Source of the DNA: CAZKUR01 sp964556005
GTDB lineage: Bacteria; Bacteroidota; Ignavibacteria; Ignavibacteriales; Ignavibacteriaceae
Assembly (NCBI GenBank): GCA_964556005.1
Contig: CAZKUR010000016.1
Span: 1 to 64,000, forward strand
Direction of reading: 5' to 3'
DNA length: 64,000 bases
The notes beneath the pieces were generated by a model. That model saw only the letters and a list, made by a program, of their open reading frames with translations, did no database searches and was not told the DNA's origin. Below are positions 10,311-20,076 of this stretch, one piece after another (position 1 is the first letter of the stretch; each line of letters opens with the position of its first letter). Both the position numbers and the translations under genes were made by a program.

Positions 10311-12412
10311 TCACTCATACCTTAAGCTTTTAACAGGGTTTGCGATTGCCGCTTTTATTGCCTGGTAACTAACCGTAATCACGGCAATCAATAAGGCAAC
10401 CACACCGGATAAAATAAATATCCAAACGCTTATATTAATTCTGTAAGCGAAATTCTCGAGCCATCCGTTCATAAAGAAATATGCTGCAGGCCAGGCTATT
10501 ATATTTGCAATTAAAACCCATTTGGTAAATTCTTTTGTCAGCATAAAAATTATTTCCGGCACCGTAGCTCCAAGAACTTTTCTTATACCGATTTCTTTGG
10601 TCCTCTGCTCTGCGGTAAATGCCGCTAATCCCAAGAGTCCGAGACATGCAATTATGATAGCTATTACCGAGAAAACGGAAAATAATTGTCCCGTTCTTTG
10701 TTCCGATGAATAAAGCTTTGCGAAATCATCATTGAAAAATGAATATTCAAACTCCTGGTTTCCGGCATATTTATGCCACACTGATGATATCCCTTGTATT
10801 GTGCTTTTTACATTTTTCGGTGTGAACCTTACGGAAACAAACCTGCCGAAACCGTTTTGCCTGAATAATCCGATTACCAACGGTTCGATTTTCTGATGCA
10901 GCGATTCGAAGTTAAAATTATCGGTGATGCCGATGATCTTAAATTTTGGTGATGTTTCCGGAGTCGACCCGATTCGTATAAGATATTTACCGACCGGGTN
11001 NNNNNNNNNNNNNNNNNNNNNNNNNNNNNNNNNNNNNNNNNNNNNNNNNNNNNNNNNNNNNNNNNNNNNNNNNNNNNNNNNNNNNNNNNNNNNNNNNNNA
11101 TAACGAGGACATTCCTGAGCCAGGATTTAGAGGATGCTTTTGTAGAGCCTCCTCTTAAAACTTTAACCGGAATTAACGAAGACAGTACGAAAGCAGGGTA
11201 AGCGCCGGCAACAAATCCAACCAGTGTTACAAATAGAATCAAAAGAGGGATGGAGTAAAAATTATTGAAGATATGCAGAGATAAATTTTTGTGTGCAATA
11301 AAATTGAAAGTCGGGAGGAAAAGTTCAACCAACAAAATTGCAAAAATCATTGCAATAAAACTCATCAAAATAGTTTCGGTTAAAAATTGCCTGATTAGCG
11401 AAATTTGGTTTGAACCCAGCGTTTTTCTAATCCCTACCTCTTTAGCCCTGCCTGAAGAACGCGCAGTAGAAAGATTTGTAAAATTTATGCAGGCGATAAG
11501 AAGAATTGCCAGAGCAATGATCGAGAAAATATATATATAATTAATATCGCTGTTTGGTTCAATCTCATGATCGAGATGGGATTTAAGATGTATATCGCTT
11601 AAAGGCTGCAGCACATACTTGTATTTGCTTCCGCCTGCTACCATTTGATCATATGTTACGCCTATTATTTTCTTGAGCTGCGGTCCGATATAATTTTTTG
11701 ATACATCGAATACTTTTTTATCAAGATCTTTCAGGTTCGATCCCTTCCTCGCAAGAATATATGTATAATAATTATTGCTCAGCCATGTGTGGTCGTTTTG
11801 TACCTGGTATGATGAGAGTGAACCGAGGAAATCGGGATGAAAGCTGGAATTCCGGGGAAAATCTTTTATAACTCCTGTGATTAAATAATCCCTTCTCCTG
11901 TCTGAGTTCAAAATCTTTCCTACAGGATCCTCAGTACCGAAATATTTTTTTGCAATTGATTCTGTTATAACAACGGAGTTGGGCTGGTTTAAAGCAGTCT
12001 TTGGATTTCCTTCAACAAAGTGAACAGTGAAAATATCGAAGAAAGTCGAATCAACCCAGAAGAATTTTTCTTCACTGAAAGCTTTATCTTTATATCTAAT
12101 AACCGGAAAACCGTAATTTCTGATTCGTGTAAAATTTTCTACTTCGGGAATTTCACGTGTAAAAGTTGGTCCGCAAGGCGCACACGACGGAGCGCTGTTA
12201 AACTCGTTGTTTCCGATCCTTGCTTCAAGCCGAACCCTGTAAATTCGATCATAGTTTTTGTTGTATTTATCGTAGCTTAATTCATTTTGAATATATAGCA
12301 GAATAAGAATGCAGCATGCGATTCCAACTGCTAACCCGAAAATATTAATAAAAGAATATCCTTTGTTCTTTTTAAGATTACGAATTGCGATTTTCAGATA
12401 ATTAAAAAACAT
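10311..12412 (-). CDS. Duplicated FtsX/MacB-type ABC permease interrupted by an assembly gap
   Basis: The gene starts at 12412 (MFFNYLKIAIRNLKK) and reads through the first permease half to WLRNVLV, where the run of 100 N begins. Beyond the gap the correct frame resumes as PVGKYLIRIG, then KIIGITDNFNFESLHQK, and runs to the stop at 10311 with tail NPVKSLRYE. The two sides are in different frames only because 100 N is not the true gap length. Aligned to the paralog at 7764-10187, about 142 residues (some 430 bases) are missing. This is one gene, not two; a real frameshift inside the unseen part cannot be excluded. Signatures seen: AKEVGIRKTLGS and TKEIGIRKVLGA. Confidence 0.85.
11000..11099. 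other. Assembly gap (100 N)
   Basis: Exactly 100 unknown bases, the conventional placeholder for a scaffold gap of unknown size. By comparison with the nearest paralog the true distance is probably about 430 bp. Near-identical repeats among the tandem permeases may explain why assembly failed here. Confidence 0.97.
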
Positions 12413-12445
12413 AGTTCCCTCTACAGATTTTTTCTGAAAATTTTT

Positions 12446-12721
12446 TTAAGCAGTTCCTTTTTGCCTGAACAGCACCTGTACGAACTTTGAATCTTCTTTC
12501 GGTTTAAAAATTTGAATTAGTCCCCATGATTTATCGTAGGCTTCCAGTAATTCCTGCAGCCGTTTTATCTTTTGTTCAACATCCCAGGATTCCGAATCCG
12601 GTTCCCACTGGAAAGATTCTACTCTAAAATTGTACTGCCGTTTTTTGCCGTTTATTTTCACTTCTATTTCGGCGATCTGTTTATCAAGAAACTGCGGTAA
12701 AGGAATACTGACGTCTTTCAT
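12446..12721 (-). CDS. Small soluble protein of unknown function inside the permease array (91 aa)
   Basis: I do not recognise this family. The gene has a good ribosome site (AAGGTGAAACC before ATG) and sits in the operon with 33 bp downstream and 20 bp upstream to its neighbours, so it is very likely real. There is no signal peptide or membrane segment. The first half looks like a beta-strand-rich fold (EIEVKINGKKRQYNFRVESF). A charged helix near residues 47-62 (VEQKIKRLQELLEAYDK) follows, then a strand-rich end (WGLIQIFKPKEDSKFVQVLF). It is the only gene in the array that is not a permease. It could be an adaptor or a passenger; no function is claimed. Confidence 0.75.
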   Translation of the reverse strand: MKDVSIPLPQFLDKQIAEIEVKINGKKRQYNFRVESFQWEPDSESWDVEQKIKRLQELLEAYDKSWGLIQIFKPKEDSKFVQVLFRQKGTA

Positions 12722-12741
12722 GGTTTCACCTTTATTTTAAT

Positions 12742-15153
12742 TTATTCACTCCTTAATGCATTAACCGGGTTGGCAACCGCTACTTTAACTGCCTGGAAAC
12801 TAACGGTTATCAAAGCAATAAATAATGCAATTACTCCTGAAAGCAGAAACGTTCCAAGACCGGGATTAATCCTGTAAGCAAAATTCTGCAGCCAGTTATT
12901 CATAAAATAATATGCAACAGGCCAGGCGATAATGTTTGCAAGAAGAACCCATTTGGTAAATTCTTTTGAAAGAAGAATTACAATTCCCGGAATAGATGCG
13001 CCCATAACTTTTCTTATTCCGATTTCTTTGGTCCTTCTTTCTGCAGTGAATGCTGCCAAACCGAACAAGCCGAGACATGCAATAAATATTGCAAGTACAG
13101 AAAATGCAGTAAAGATTTCACCGGTCTTCTGCTCCGATTGATAAAGTTTGTTGAAATCGTCATTGAGAAAGAAATACTCGAACGGTTTATTTGGTACAAA
13201 CTTTTTCCATTCTTTTTCGATAAACGCAACCGAACCCTGAACATCGGTGGGACTAATCCTTACCGGCAAATAAGCTGTTTGTCCCCTATCTAGTGTTATT
13301 ACCAGCGGTCTAATTTTTTGATGCAGAGATTCAAAATGAAAATCTTTTAAAACTCCTATAATAGTAAGAAAGTTATCCTCTGGTGTTCTTCCCGGATACA
13401 TTATTCTTTTTCCCAAGGGGTTTTTTATTCCCATCAACTTAACAGCGCTTTCATTTAAAACTACTGCATCCGAGTCTGTAGGATTTTCAAGTGAAAAATA
13501 TCTTCCCTCCAGCAATTTTAATTTCATCGTTTTGGCAAAGTCATAACCGGTTGACATAATTGCCAGAATATATTGCTGTGGACTTTGTGAACCTTCCGGC
13601 TTAAAAACAGTTTGACCAAAAATTCTGCCCGGAATGTTGTCTGCATTTGATGCACTTACAATATGCGTGTTGTTCTTTAATTCATTTTTAAAAGTATCGG
13701 CATTTTTTTCGAGAGCCCATGCTCTTTGAATTACAAGCACATGATCTTTATCGAAGCCGAGGTTAGTTTGCTGAACATATTTTAGCTGACCGTAAACAAC
13801 GAAAGTTCCTATAAAAAGAATAATTGAAATTGCAAATTGAAAAACTACAAGTCCGCTTCTAAGCCATGCACTTCCGGAATTATTATATTTTCCTTTTAAA
13901 ACTGTTACCGGTTTAAACGACGAAAGGAAAAATGCCGGGTAACTTCCCGCTAATAATCCGACAACTAATACTGTCAGAAACAGCAAAGGTATTGTCAGCC
14001 AGTTGTTAAAATAAGATATACTCAGATCCTTACCGGCTAAATGATCAAATGAAGGGAGGAAAACTTCAACCAATACAACCGCAACCAGCACAGCAATAAA
14101 TGTCATTAATATCGATTCTGCTAAAAATTGTTTTATAAGCTGCGATTTGTTCGACCCTAATACTTTACGCATGCCCACTTCTTTAGATCGCAGGGTTGAT
14201 CTTGCAGTCGAGAGATTCATAAAATTTATGCATGCAATTAATAGTATGAAGAGCGCAATAATTGAAAATATATAAATGTACTTGATGTCGCTGTTAGGTT
14301 CTAATTCATAATCAAGATGAGAATGCAGGTGAATGCTTGTAAGCGGCTGCATATGGAATTCATATGCGTTCCCGGATTTTTGTAAATCTTCATAAGATGC
14401 ACCGAATAATTCTTTTAACTGAGGTCCTGCATATTTTCTTGCAAATTCAGGAAGCTTTGCCGCTAGTTCCGAACCGGGTACACCCTTCTTTAAAAGAATA
14501 TAAGTATAAAAATTGTTGTTTATCCAAAACTTTGTATCTCTCATTCCGAGACTTGCAATTGAGGCGAACATATCATAATGGAAGTGTGCATTCTCCGGAC
14601 AATTTTTTACAACTCCTTTAACAGTATAAGGCGTACCATCCTCGAACTTCATTATCTTATCCATCGGGTCTTCTTTTCCGAAATACTTCTTTGCTAATTT
14701 CTCCGTAAGCACAACCGTATGAGGCTGCGTGAGAGCTGTTTTCGGATCGCCTTCAATGAAAGGAATTGTAAATACATCAAAGATTGTTGAATCAGCCCAG
14801 AAAAAATTCGACTCGTTAAACACATTATCTTTATACCTTATCAGCATAGTTCTGTTCGGCATTAAACGCGTATATTGAATTACTTCCGGGTAGTCTTGAA
14901 CTAAAGTTTCGCCTAAAGGCTGAGGGGAAAAAGCAATGTTAATTTCGTGTCCTGCCAATTTTCCGTCCGTATGTACCCTGTAAATTTGGTCGGCTTTGGT
15001 GTTGAACTTATCGTAACTTAATTCATCATTAATGTAAAGCAGTATCATCATGCATGCAGCAATACCTATTGCTAATCCCAGCACATTAATGAATGAATAA
15101 GCTTTGAACTTTAATAAGTTTCTTAATGCTATTTTTAAATAATTCTTTATCAT
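12742..15153 (-). CDS. Duplicated FtsX/MacB-type ABC transporter permease (803 aa)
   Basis: Duplicated eight-segment permease of the array. The N-terminus is MIKNYLKIALRNLLKFKAYS. The central signature is SKEVGMRKVLGS and the C-terminal one TKEIGIRKVMGA. Its tail is the most divergent of the set, NPVNALRSE instead of NPVKSLRYE. The gap between this gene and the permease upstream carries a leftover C-terminal fragment with a related NPV..NSLKYE ending (15178-15215). That suggests past recombination near this gene. Twenty bp separate its stop from the 91-residue gene downstream. Confidence 0.93.
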   Translation of the reverse strand: MIKNYLKIALRNLLKFKAYSFINVLGLAIGIAACMMILLYINDELSYDKFNTKADQIYRVHTDGKLAGHEINIAFSPQPLGETLVQDYPEVIQYTRLMPNRTMLIRYKDNVFNESNFFWADSTIFDVFTIPFIEGDPKTALTQPHTVVLTEKLAKKYFGKEDPMDKIMKFEDGTPYTVKGVVKNCPENAHFHYDMFASIASLGMRDTKFWINNNFYTYILLKKGVPGSELAAKLPEFARKYAGPQLKELFGASYEDLQKSGNAYEFHMQPLTSIHLHSHLDYELEPNSDIKYIYIFSIIALFILLIACINFMNLSTARSTLRSKEVGMRKVLGSNKSQLIKQFLAESILMTFIAVLVAVVLVEVFLPSFDHLAGKDLSISYFNNWLTIPLLFLTVLVVGLLAGSYPAFFLSSFKPVTVLKGKYNNSGSAWLRSGLVVFQFAISIILFIGTFVVYGQLKYVQQTNLGFDKDHVLVIQRAWALEKNADTFKNELKNNTHIVSASNADNIPGRIFGQTVFKPEGSQSPQQYILAIMSTGYDFAKTMKLKLLEGRYFSLENPTDSDAVVLNESAVKLMGIKNPLGKRIMYPGRTPEDNFLTIIGVLKDFHFESLHQKIRPLVITLDRGQTAYLPVRISPTDVQGSVAFIEKEWKKFVPNKPFEYFFLNDDFNKLYQSEQKTGEIFTAFSVLAIFIACLGLFGLAAFTAERRTKEIGIRKVMGASIPGIVILLSKEFTKWVLLANIIAWPVAYYFMNNWLQNFAYRINPGLGTFLLSGVIALFIALITVSFQAVKVAVANPVNALRSE

Positions 15154-15177
15154 ATTATAACCCCTTTGGTAAAAATA

Positions 15178-15215
15178 TTATTCATACTTTAGTGAATTAA
15201 TCCGTAAACGGGATT
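15178..15215 (-). pseudogene. Scar of a lost permease: degenerate C-terminal end
   Basis: Just after the stop of the 795-residue permease (15222-15224), the minus strand reads AAT CCC GTT, an extra TACGGATT, and then AAT TCA CTA AAG TAT GAA TAA. Without the 8-base insertion this spells NPV-NSLKYE-stop, the conserved end of the permease family. It matches the neighbour's NPVNALRSE better than the intact tail it follows. This is what unequal crossing-over or deletion of a whole tandem copy would leave. Chance is possible for so short a stretch, but the match to the family tail and its position make that unlikely. Confidence 0.6.
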
Positions 15216-15221
15216 TCGAGT

Positions 15222-17609
15222 TTACTCATATCGTAAACTCTTAACAGGATTAGTTAGCGCAGCTTTTACAGCCTGATAGCTTATTGTGGCTGCTGCAATA
15301 AGAATTACAATTAATGCTGCAGCAATGAAGATAACAAAATTAATCTGCGTTCTATAAGCGAAATTATCCAGCCAGTTTTGGGAAATTATATATGCAAGCG
15401 GGAATGCAATAACACTTGCTATTAAAATCCATTTAATAAATTCTTTTGTGAGCAGTGCAATTATCCCGGAAATCTTTGCTCCTAATACTTTTCGTATCCC
15501 GATTTCTTTTGTTCTCTGTTCAGTTACAAATGAAGCCAAACCAAAGAGCCCGAGACATGCAATGATTATTGTTATTAGCGAAAACAAAGCAAATAGTCTT
15601 CCTGTGTTTTCGTCGTTTTTATACATCCTATCGAGTTGCTGATCTAAAAATGAATATTCAAACGGACGGTTGGGTACTATATTATTCCATGTGTCCTTTA
15701 AATAATCGACAGTCTTTTTAATATTATCCGGCCTGATACGAACCAAAAGGTAGTGAAACTGTGAAGGAACTATTGCCATAATCATAGGCTCGATTTTAGT
15801 ATGCAGAGAATAAAAATTAAAATCTTTTACAACACCGATTACCGTTCGATCCGGTTTGCCTTCAAAAATTTTCCCGATTGGATCTTTCCACCCCAAATTT
15901 TTTACGGTAGCTTCGTTTATTATCACTGCTTTATTTGAATCTGTCGGGTAGTCTCTCGAGAAATTTCTCCCCTTTAAAATTTTCATTTGCATTGTTTTAA
16001 TGAAATCGAAGTCTACAAAGCTTCTTCTCATCATAAGCTGTTCTTTACCGTTTGTACCTGCAATGGTCTCAGTTCCCTGGCTTCCGCTTGCACCTATCAA
16101 TCCTGCAGCGGCTGATGCCGAAAGAATATCAGGATTTTTTAATAGTTCGTTTTTAAGTAAACCGATTTTATTTCTTGTATCCTTATCCCTGATTGGCATA
16201 TAAAGAACATGCTCTTTGTTAAAGCCCAAATTTTTATTCTGAATGTAACTCATCTGATCCATAACAACACCTGTACAAACTATCAGAATTACAGCTATTG
16301 CAAATTGAAAAACGACGAGAGACTTTCTTAAGAATGCTCCTTTTGACGTCGAGGCGAACGAGCTCTTCAGCGATTCCGATGGAGTAAAAGAGGAAAGGAA
16401 AAACGCAGGGTAACTTCCAGCCAATATTCCTAGAACGATTGCTATTCCTAAAAGCTGGAGTAAAAATCCTATGTTATTTGTTGATGAAACTGTAAACTTA
16501 TCGGGAAAGATTGTTTGAAAGTATGGGAATACCAATTCGACTATAATAACTGCTATTATTAATGCAAGCAGTGAGATAATAACTGCCTCTCCGATAAACT
16601 GGTAAATTAAATTTTTTCTGTTTGAGCCTAAGACTTTTCTGATTCCTGCTTCCTTAACTCTCTTTGCAGACCGTGCAGTTGAAAGATTCATGAAGTTAAT
16701 GCAGGCAATTAGTAGAATGAAAACTGCAATGATTGAAAAAGTATAAATGGAATTGATATCTCCTTGATTTCGATTGAAAGTTTGAAATTTAATATGACTT
16801 GAATATAAATGGATATCTTTCAGCGGCTGAAGGTACAACTTCAAATCATTCCATGAATCTTTGGGCAAATGTCTTTTTATAAATGCCGGAAATTTCTTTT
16901 CAAGATTTTCCTTTGGGTATCCTTTCTGCAATAGAATGTATGTTGCCATAAAGTTATCGCCCCAATTCGACAAATTGGGAATCATGCTTTTTGCAGTTGA
17001 ATATGATGCAAGCATATCGAAATAGAGGTGCGAGTTTTTCGGATAATTTTTAATTACTCCTGTTACTTTATAATCATTAGCTCCAAGCCAATTGTGTAGT
17101 GAAATTATTTTCCCCAAAGGATCTTCATTTCCGAAATATTTATGTTCAACATCTTTGGAAATGACAATAGAAAAAGGTTCGCTGAGTGCTGTCTTTGGAT
17201 CTCCTTCGATAAACGGAATAGTAAACACATTGAAAACGGAAGAATCGGCGAATAAAATATTCGGTTCATAAAATCCTTTATCGCCAACCCTGCAATAAAA
17301 TTCTCCCATGGGAAGAATTCTTGTAGCTTCAAGAATTTCGGGGAAATCGCTTTTTAATGCCGGTGCAAGAGGACCCATTGTTACGGCAACATCCTGGCTT
17401 CCAAGTCCCGGGGCTTGTTGAACTTCTACCGGCCTGTAAATTTGATCGTAATGTTTTTGAAACTTATCGTAGCCGAGTTCATTTTTAATATAAATTGAAA
17501 TTAATATAAAGCTCGCTAACCCGATAGATAAGCCGAAAATATTTATAAATGAGAAAGCTTTATTCTTAAATAAATTTCTTATTGCAATCTTGAAATAATT
17601 TTTAAACAT
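15222..17609 (-). CDS. Duplicated FtsX/MacB-type ABC transporter permease (795 aa)
   Basis: Member of the array with the usual duplicated layout. The central FtsX signature is VKEAGIRKVLGS, where Ala replaces the usual Ile/Val before Gly. The C-terminal one is TKEIGIRKVLGA. The tail is NPVKSLRYE. The first periplasmic domain is the most distinctive of the array (QQAPGLGSQDVAVTMGPLAP) and shorter than in the others. Only 11 bp separate its start from the permease upstream, which supports co-transcription. Downstream lies the permease scar at 15178-15215. Confidence 0.93.
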   Translation of the reverse strand: MFKNYFKIAIRNLFKNKAFSFINIFGLSIGLASFILISIYIKNELGYDKFQKHYDQIYRPVEVQQAPGLGSQDVAVTMGPLAPALKSDFPEILEATRILPMGEFYCRVGDKGFYEPNILFADSSVFNVFTIPFIEGDPKTALSEPFSIVISKDVEHKYFGNEDPLGKIISLHNWLGANDYKVTGVIKNYPKNSHLYFDMLASYSTAKSMIPNLSNWGDNFMATYILLQKGYPKENLEKKFPAFIKRHLPKDSWNDLKLYLQPLKDIHLYSSHIKFQTFNRNQGDINSIYTFSIIAVFILLIACINFMNLSTARSAKRVKEAGIRKVLGSNRKNLIYQFIGEAVIISLLALIIAVIIVELVFPYFQTIFPDKFTVSSTNNIGFLLQLLGIAIVLGILAGSYPAFFLSSFTPSESLKSSFASTSKGAFLRKSLVVFQFAIAVILIVCTGVVMDQMSYIQNKNLGFNKEHVLYMPIRDKDTRNKIGLLKNELLKNPDILSASAAAGLIGASGSQGTETIAGTNGKEQLMMRRSFVDFDFIKTMQMKILKGRNFSRDYPTDSNKAVIINEATVKNLGWKDPIGKIFEGKPDRTVIGVVKDFNFYSLHTKIEPMIMAIVPSQFHYLLVRIRPDNIKKTVDYLKDTWNNIVPNRPFEYSFLDQQLDRMYKNDENTGRLFALFSLITIIIACLGLFGLASFVTEQRTKEIGIRKVLGAKISGIIALLTKEFIKWILIASVIAFPLAYIISQNWLDNFAYRTQINFVIFIAAALIVILIAAATISYQAVKAALTNPVKSLRYE

Positions 17610-17620
17610 TTTATACTCCG

Positions 17621-20065
17621 TTATTCATATCTCAAACTTTCAACTGGGTTTGCAAATGCTGCTTTGACGGCATGGAAACCAATAGTAAGCAGTGCAATAA
17701 TAAGAGCAGATATTCCTGCAGCAATAAATATCCAGACGTTTAAATCTATTCGATAAGCAAAATTTTCAAGCCAGTTTTTCATTATAAAATAGGCCACAGG
17801 CCAGGCAAGTAAATTTGCTAATACAACCAATCTCGTAAATTCTTTTGAAAGCATCATTACTAGTTCAGAAACCGTAGCTCCCAGAACTTTTCTTATCCCT
17901 ATTTCTTTTGTCCTTTGTATTGTAACAAACGATGCCAATCCGAACAAACCGAGACATGCAATAAATATTGAGAGGCCTGAGAAAACAGTTGCTACTATAC
18001 TCACTCTTTCTTCAGAGTCATAAAGATATGATATATCCTGGTTGACAAAAGCAGAATAGATACCTTCTCCGTTTGCGAATTTTTTCCAAGCAACATTAAT
18101 GAATGGTATCGTGTTCCTAATATTTTTTGATGAGACACGTATTGTCAAAATGCTCGCTGGCTGCTTTACGGGGCTTAGAAAGAATACCAGTGGTCGTATT
18201 TGCTGATGAAGAGATTGATAATTAAAATTTTTTACAACACCGATTATCTTATATATTTTTGCCTGTTTACCAAATTTAATTTGTACTAATCCTTTTCCCA
18301 ATGGATCATTTTTGCTACATGCCTTTTCCATCGCTTCGTTAATTACAACAGAAGAAGTGTCTGATGTGAACTTCTTTGAAAAAAAGCGTCCTTGAATCAG
18401 AGAGATTTGAAATGTTTTTAAAAAATCATAATCTACATCAAGAAATTGGCTGGAAATTGGATCTGTGCCGGATGTTTTATTGTACAAAAACCCGTCACCC
18501 GGTATCCCGTTTGAAAACATTGTAGATGAGTTAGTTAAAGAAATAATATTCGGATTCTTTGATAATTCTTGCTCAAATGCATGTAGTTTATTTCCCAGTA
18601 TTCCTGCATTTTTAATAGCGTAGAGATGTTCCTTGTTAAAGCCGAGGTTTTTATTTAAAATATATTCAAGCTGATCATTAATAATTATTGTTCCGATCAA
18701 CAAAGCAATTGACACGGCAAATTGAACCACCACTAAGCCGCTTCTAAAAGTACTCTTTCTGTTTCTTGTTTCTGCTTTGGACCTAAACAAATGAACCGGT
18801 TTGAATGACGAAAGATAGAATGCCGGATAACTGCCGGCAAGAAGTCCAACTATTATAGCAAAGAGTATCAATATTGGAATTGTATAGAAATTATTGAGTA
18901 ATTCAAGCTTTAAATCCCTGTGAGCTAATTCATTGAATAATGGAAGAACAATCTCTATCAATGCAAGTGATATTATCATAGAAAGGAAGGATATCATAAT
19001 TGATTCGGTAAGAAATTGCCCAATGAGCTTGACTTTGTTGGAACCCAAGGTTTTTCTTATGCCCACTTCTTTCGTCCTTGTTTCAGAGCGTGCAGTAGTT
19101 AAATTCATAAAATTGATGATAGCTAAAAGCAGAATAAAAATTGCTACTGCTGAAAAAATATGTACATACTCAATGTCGCTGGTTTTCTGATCGCCCCATT
19201 CGGTGTTTGGATCAATTTCATAACTTCTTTGTGAATAAAGATAAATTGATGTTAAAGGCTGTAGATAAAAACCATAGGTGTTGCCCTTGTTTAAGAACTC
19301 TTGAATAGGTACCCCAAGAATGGTTTCTGCCTGCGGGCCAACTTTGTTGGTTACTATTTCCTGAAATTTTTTCTCAAAGGCTTTTGGGTCAGTTCCCTTT
19401 TTTAAAACTATATATGTGGAATACCACATGTCTAGCCAGTTATTACTTTTGGTTACTGGATAGGTTGACATTGACAAAAGGAAATTACAACGGAAGCTGG
19501 AGTTTTTCGGAAAGTCTTTTATAATGCCAGTAACCAAGTATGAACCGCTGGAATCTACCCGCAAAATTTTGCCAACCGGATTTTCATCCCCAAAATATTT
19601 TTTCGTAGCAGTTTCGGTCATGACGATACTATTGGGCTGTATAAGTGCAGTTTTTGGATTACCGCTTATAAAAGGCAGAGAAAAAACATCAAAGAATGAT
19701 GAATCTGCTGTGTATATATGATATTCTCTGAATACTTTATCTTTATATCTTAAAACGTGACTCCCAAAATATCCTATCCTGGTATATGTAAGCACTTCAG
19801 GAAAATCATGGGCTAAAGTAGCTCCCAATGGAGCACCAGTTTTGCAATTGCAGCTTTCTTGTCCGTTTATTGATGATTTAACATAAACCCGATAAATTGA
19901 ATCCGCATTTTTATAAAAATTATCATAATTGAGTTCATTGGCGATAAAGAGATATAGTATAATAAAGCAAGTAATCCCAACAGCCAGCCCGATTATATTA
20001 ATCAGTGAATGGGTTTTAAACCGGATAAGATTTCTAAACGATATTTTAAAAAAATTCTTTATCAT
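17621..20065 (-). CDS. Duplicated FtsX/MacB-type ABC transporter permease (814 aa), first of the array
   Basis: The permease nearest the ATPases, starting 11 bp after the second ATPase gene. It has eight predicted membrane segments, with signatures TKEVGIRKTLGS in the middle and TKEIGIRKVLGA near the end and tail NPVESLRYE. The first periplasmic domain contains a Cys pair (SCNCKTGAP, about residues 71-79) not seen in the other copies. A short insertion (EWGDQKTSDIEYVH) lies before the central membrane cluster. Its position makes it the best candidate for the permease that pairs with these ATPases in the ancestral transporter. Confidence 0.93.
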   Translation of the reverse strand: MIKNFFKISFRNLIRFKTHSLINIIGLAVGITCFIILYLFIANELNYDNFYKNADSIYRVYVKSSINGQESCNCKTGAPLGATLAHDFPEVLTYTRIGYFGSHVLRYKDKVFREYHIYTADSSFFDVFSLPFISGNPKTALIQPNSIVMTETATKKYFGDENPVGKILRVDSSGSYLVTGIIKDFPKNSSFRCNFLLSMSTYPVTKSNNWLDMWYSTYIVLKKGTDPKAFEKKFQEIVTNKVGPQAETILGVPIQEFLNKGNTYGFYLQPLTSIYLYSQRSYEIDPNTEWGDQKTSDIEYVHIFSAVAIFILLLAIINFMNLTTARSETRTKEVGIRKTLGSNKVKLIGQFLTESIMISFLSMIISLALIEIVLPLFNELAHRDLKLELLNNFYTIPILILFAIIVGLLAGSYPAFYLSSFKPVHLFRSKAETRNRKSTFRSGLVVVQFAVSIALLIGTIIINDQLEYILNKNLGFNKEHLYAIKNAGILGNKLHAFEQELSKNPNIISLTNSSTMFSNGIPGDGFLYNKTSGTDPISSQFLDVDYDFLKTFQISLIQGRFFSKKFTSDTSSVVINEAMEKACSKNDPLGKGLVQIKFGKQAKIYKIIGVVKNFNYQSLHQQIRPLVFFLSPVKQPASILTIRVSSKNIRNTIPFINVAWKKFANGEGIYSAFVNQDISYLYDSEERVSIVATVFSGLSIFIACLGLFGLASFVTIQRTKEIGIRKVLGATVSELVMMLSKEFTRLVVLANLLAWPVAYFIMKNWLENFAYRIDLNVWIFIAAGISALIIALLTIGFHAVKAAFANPVESLRYE

Positions 20066-20076
20066 ATTTCTTGTAT

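Noticed and set aside
10311..10880. A separate 189-residue permease gene
   Set aside because: It is the C-terminal part of the gap-interrupted permease; the frame continues upstream to the run of N with clear homology (KIIGITDNFNFESLHQK).
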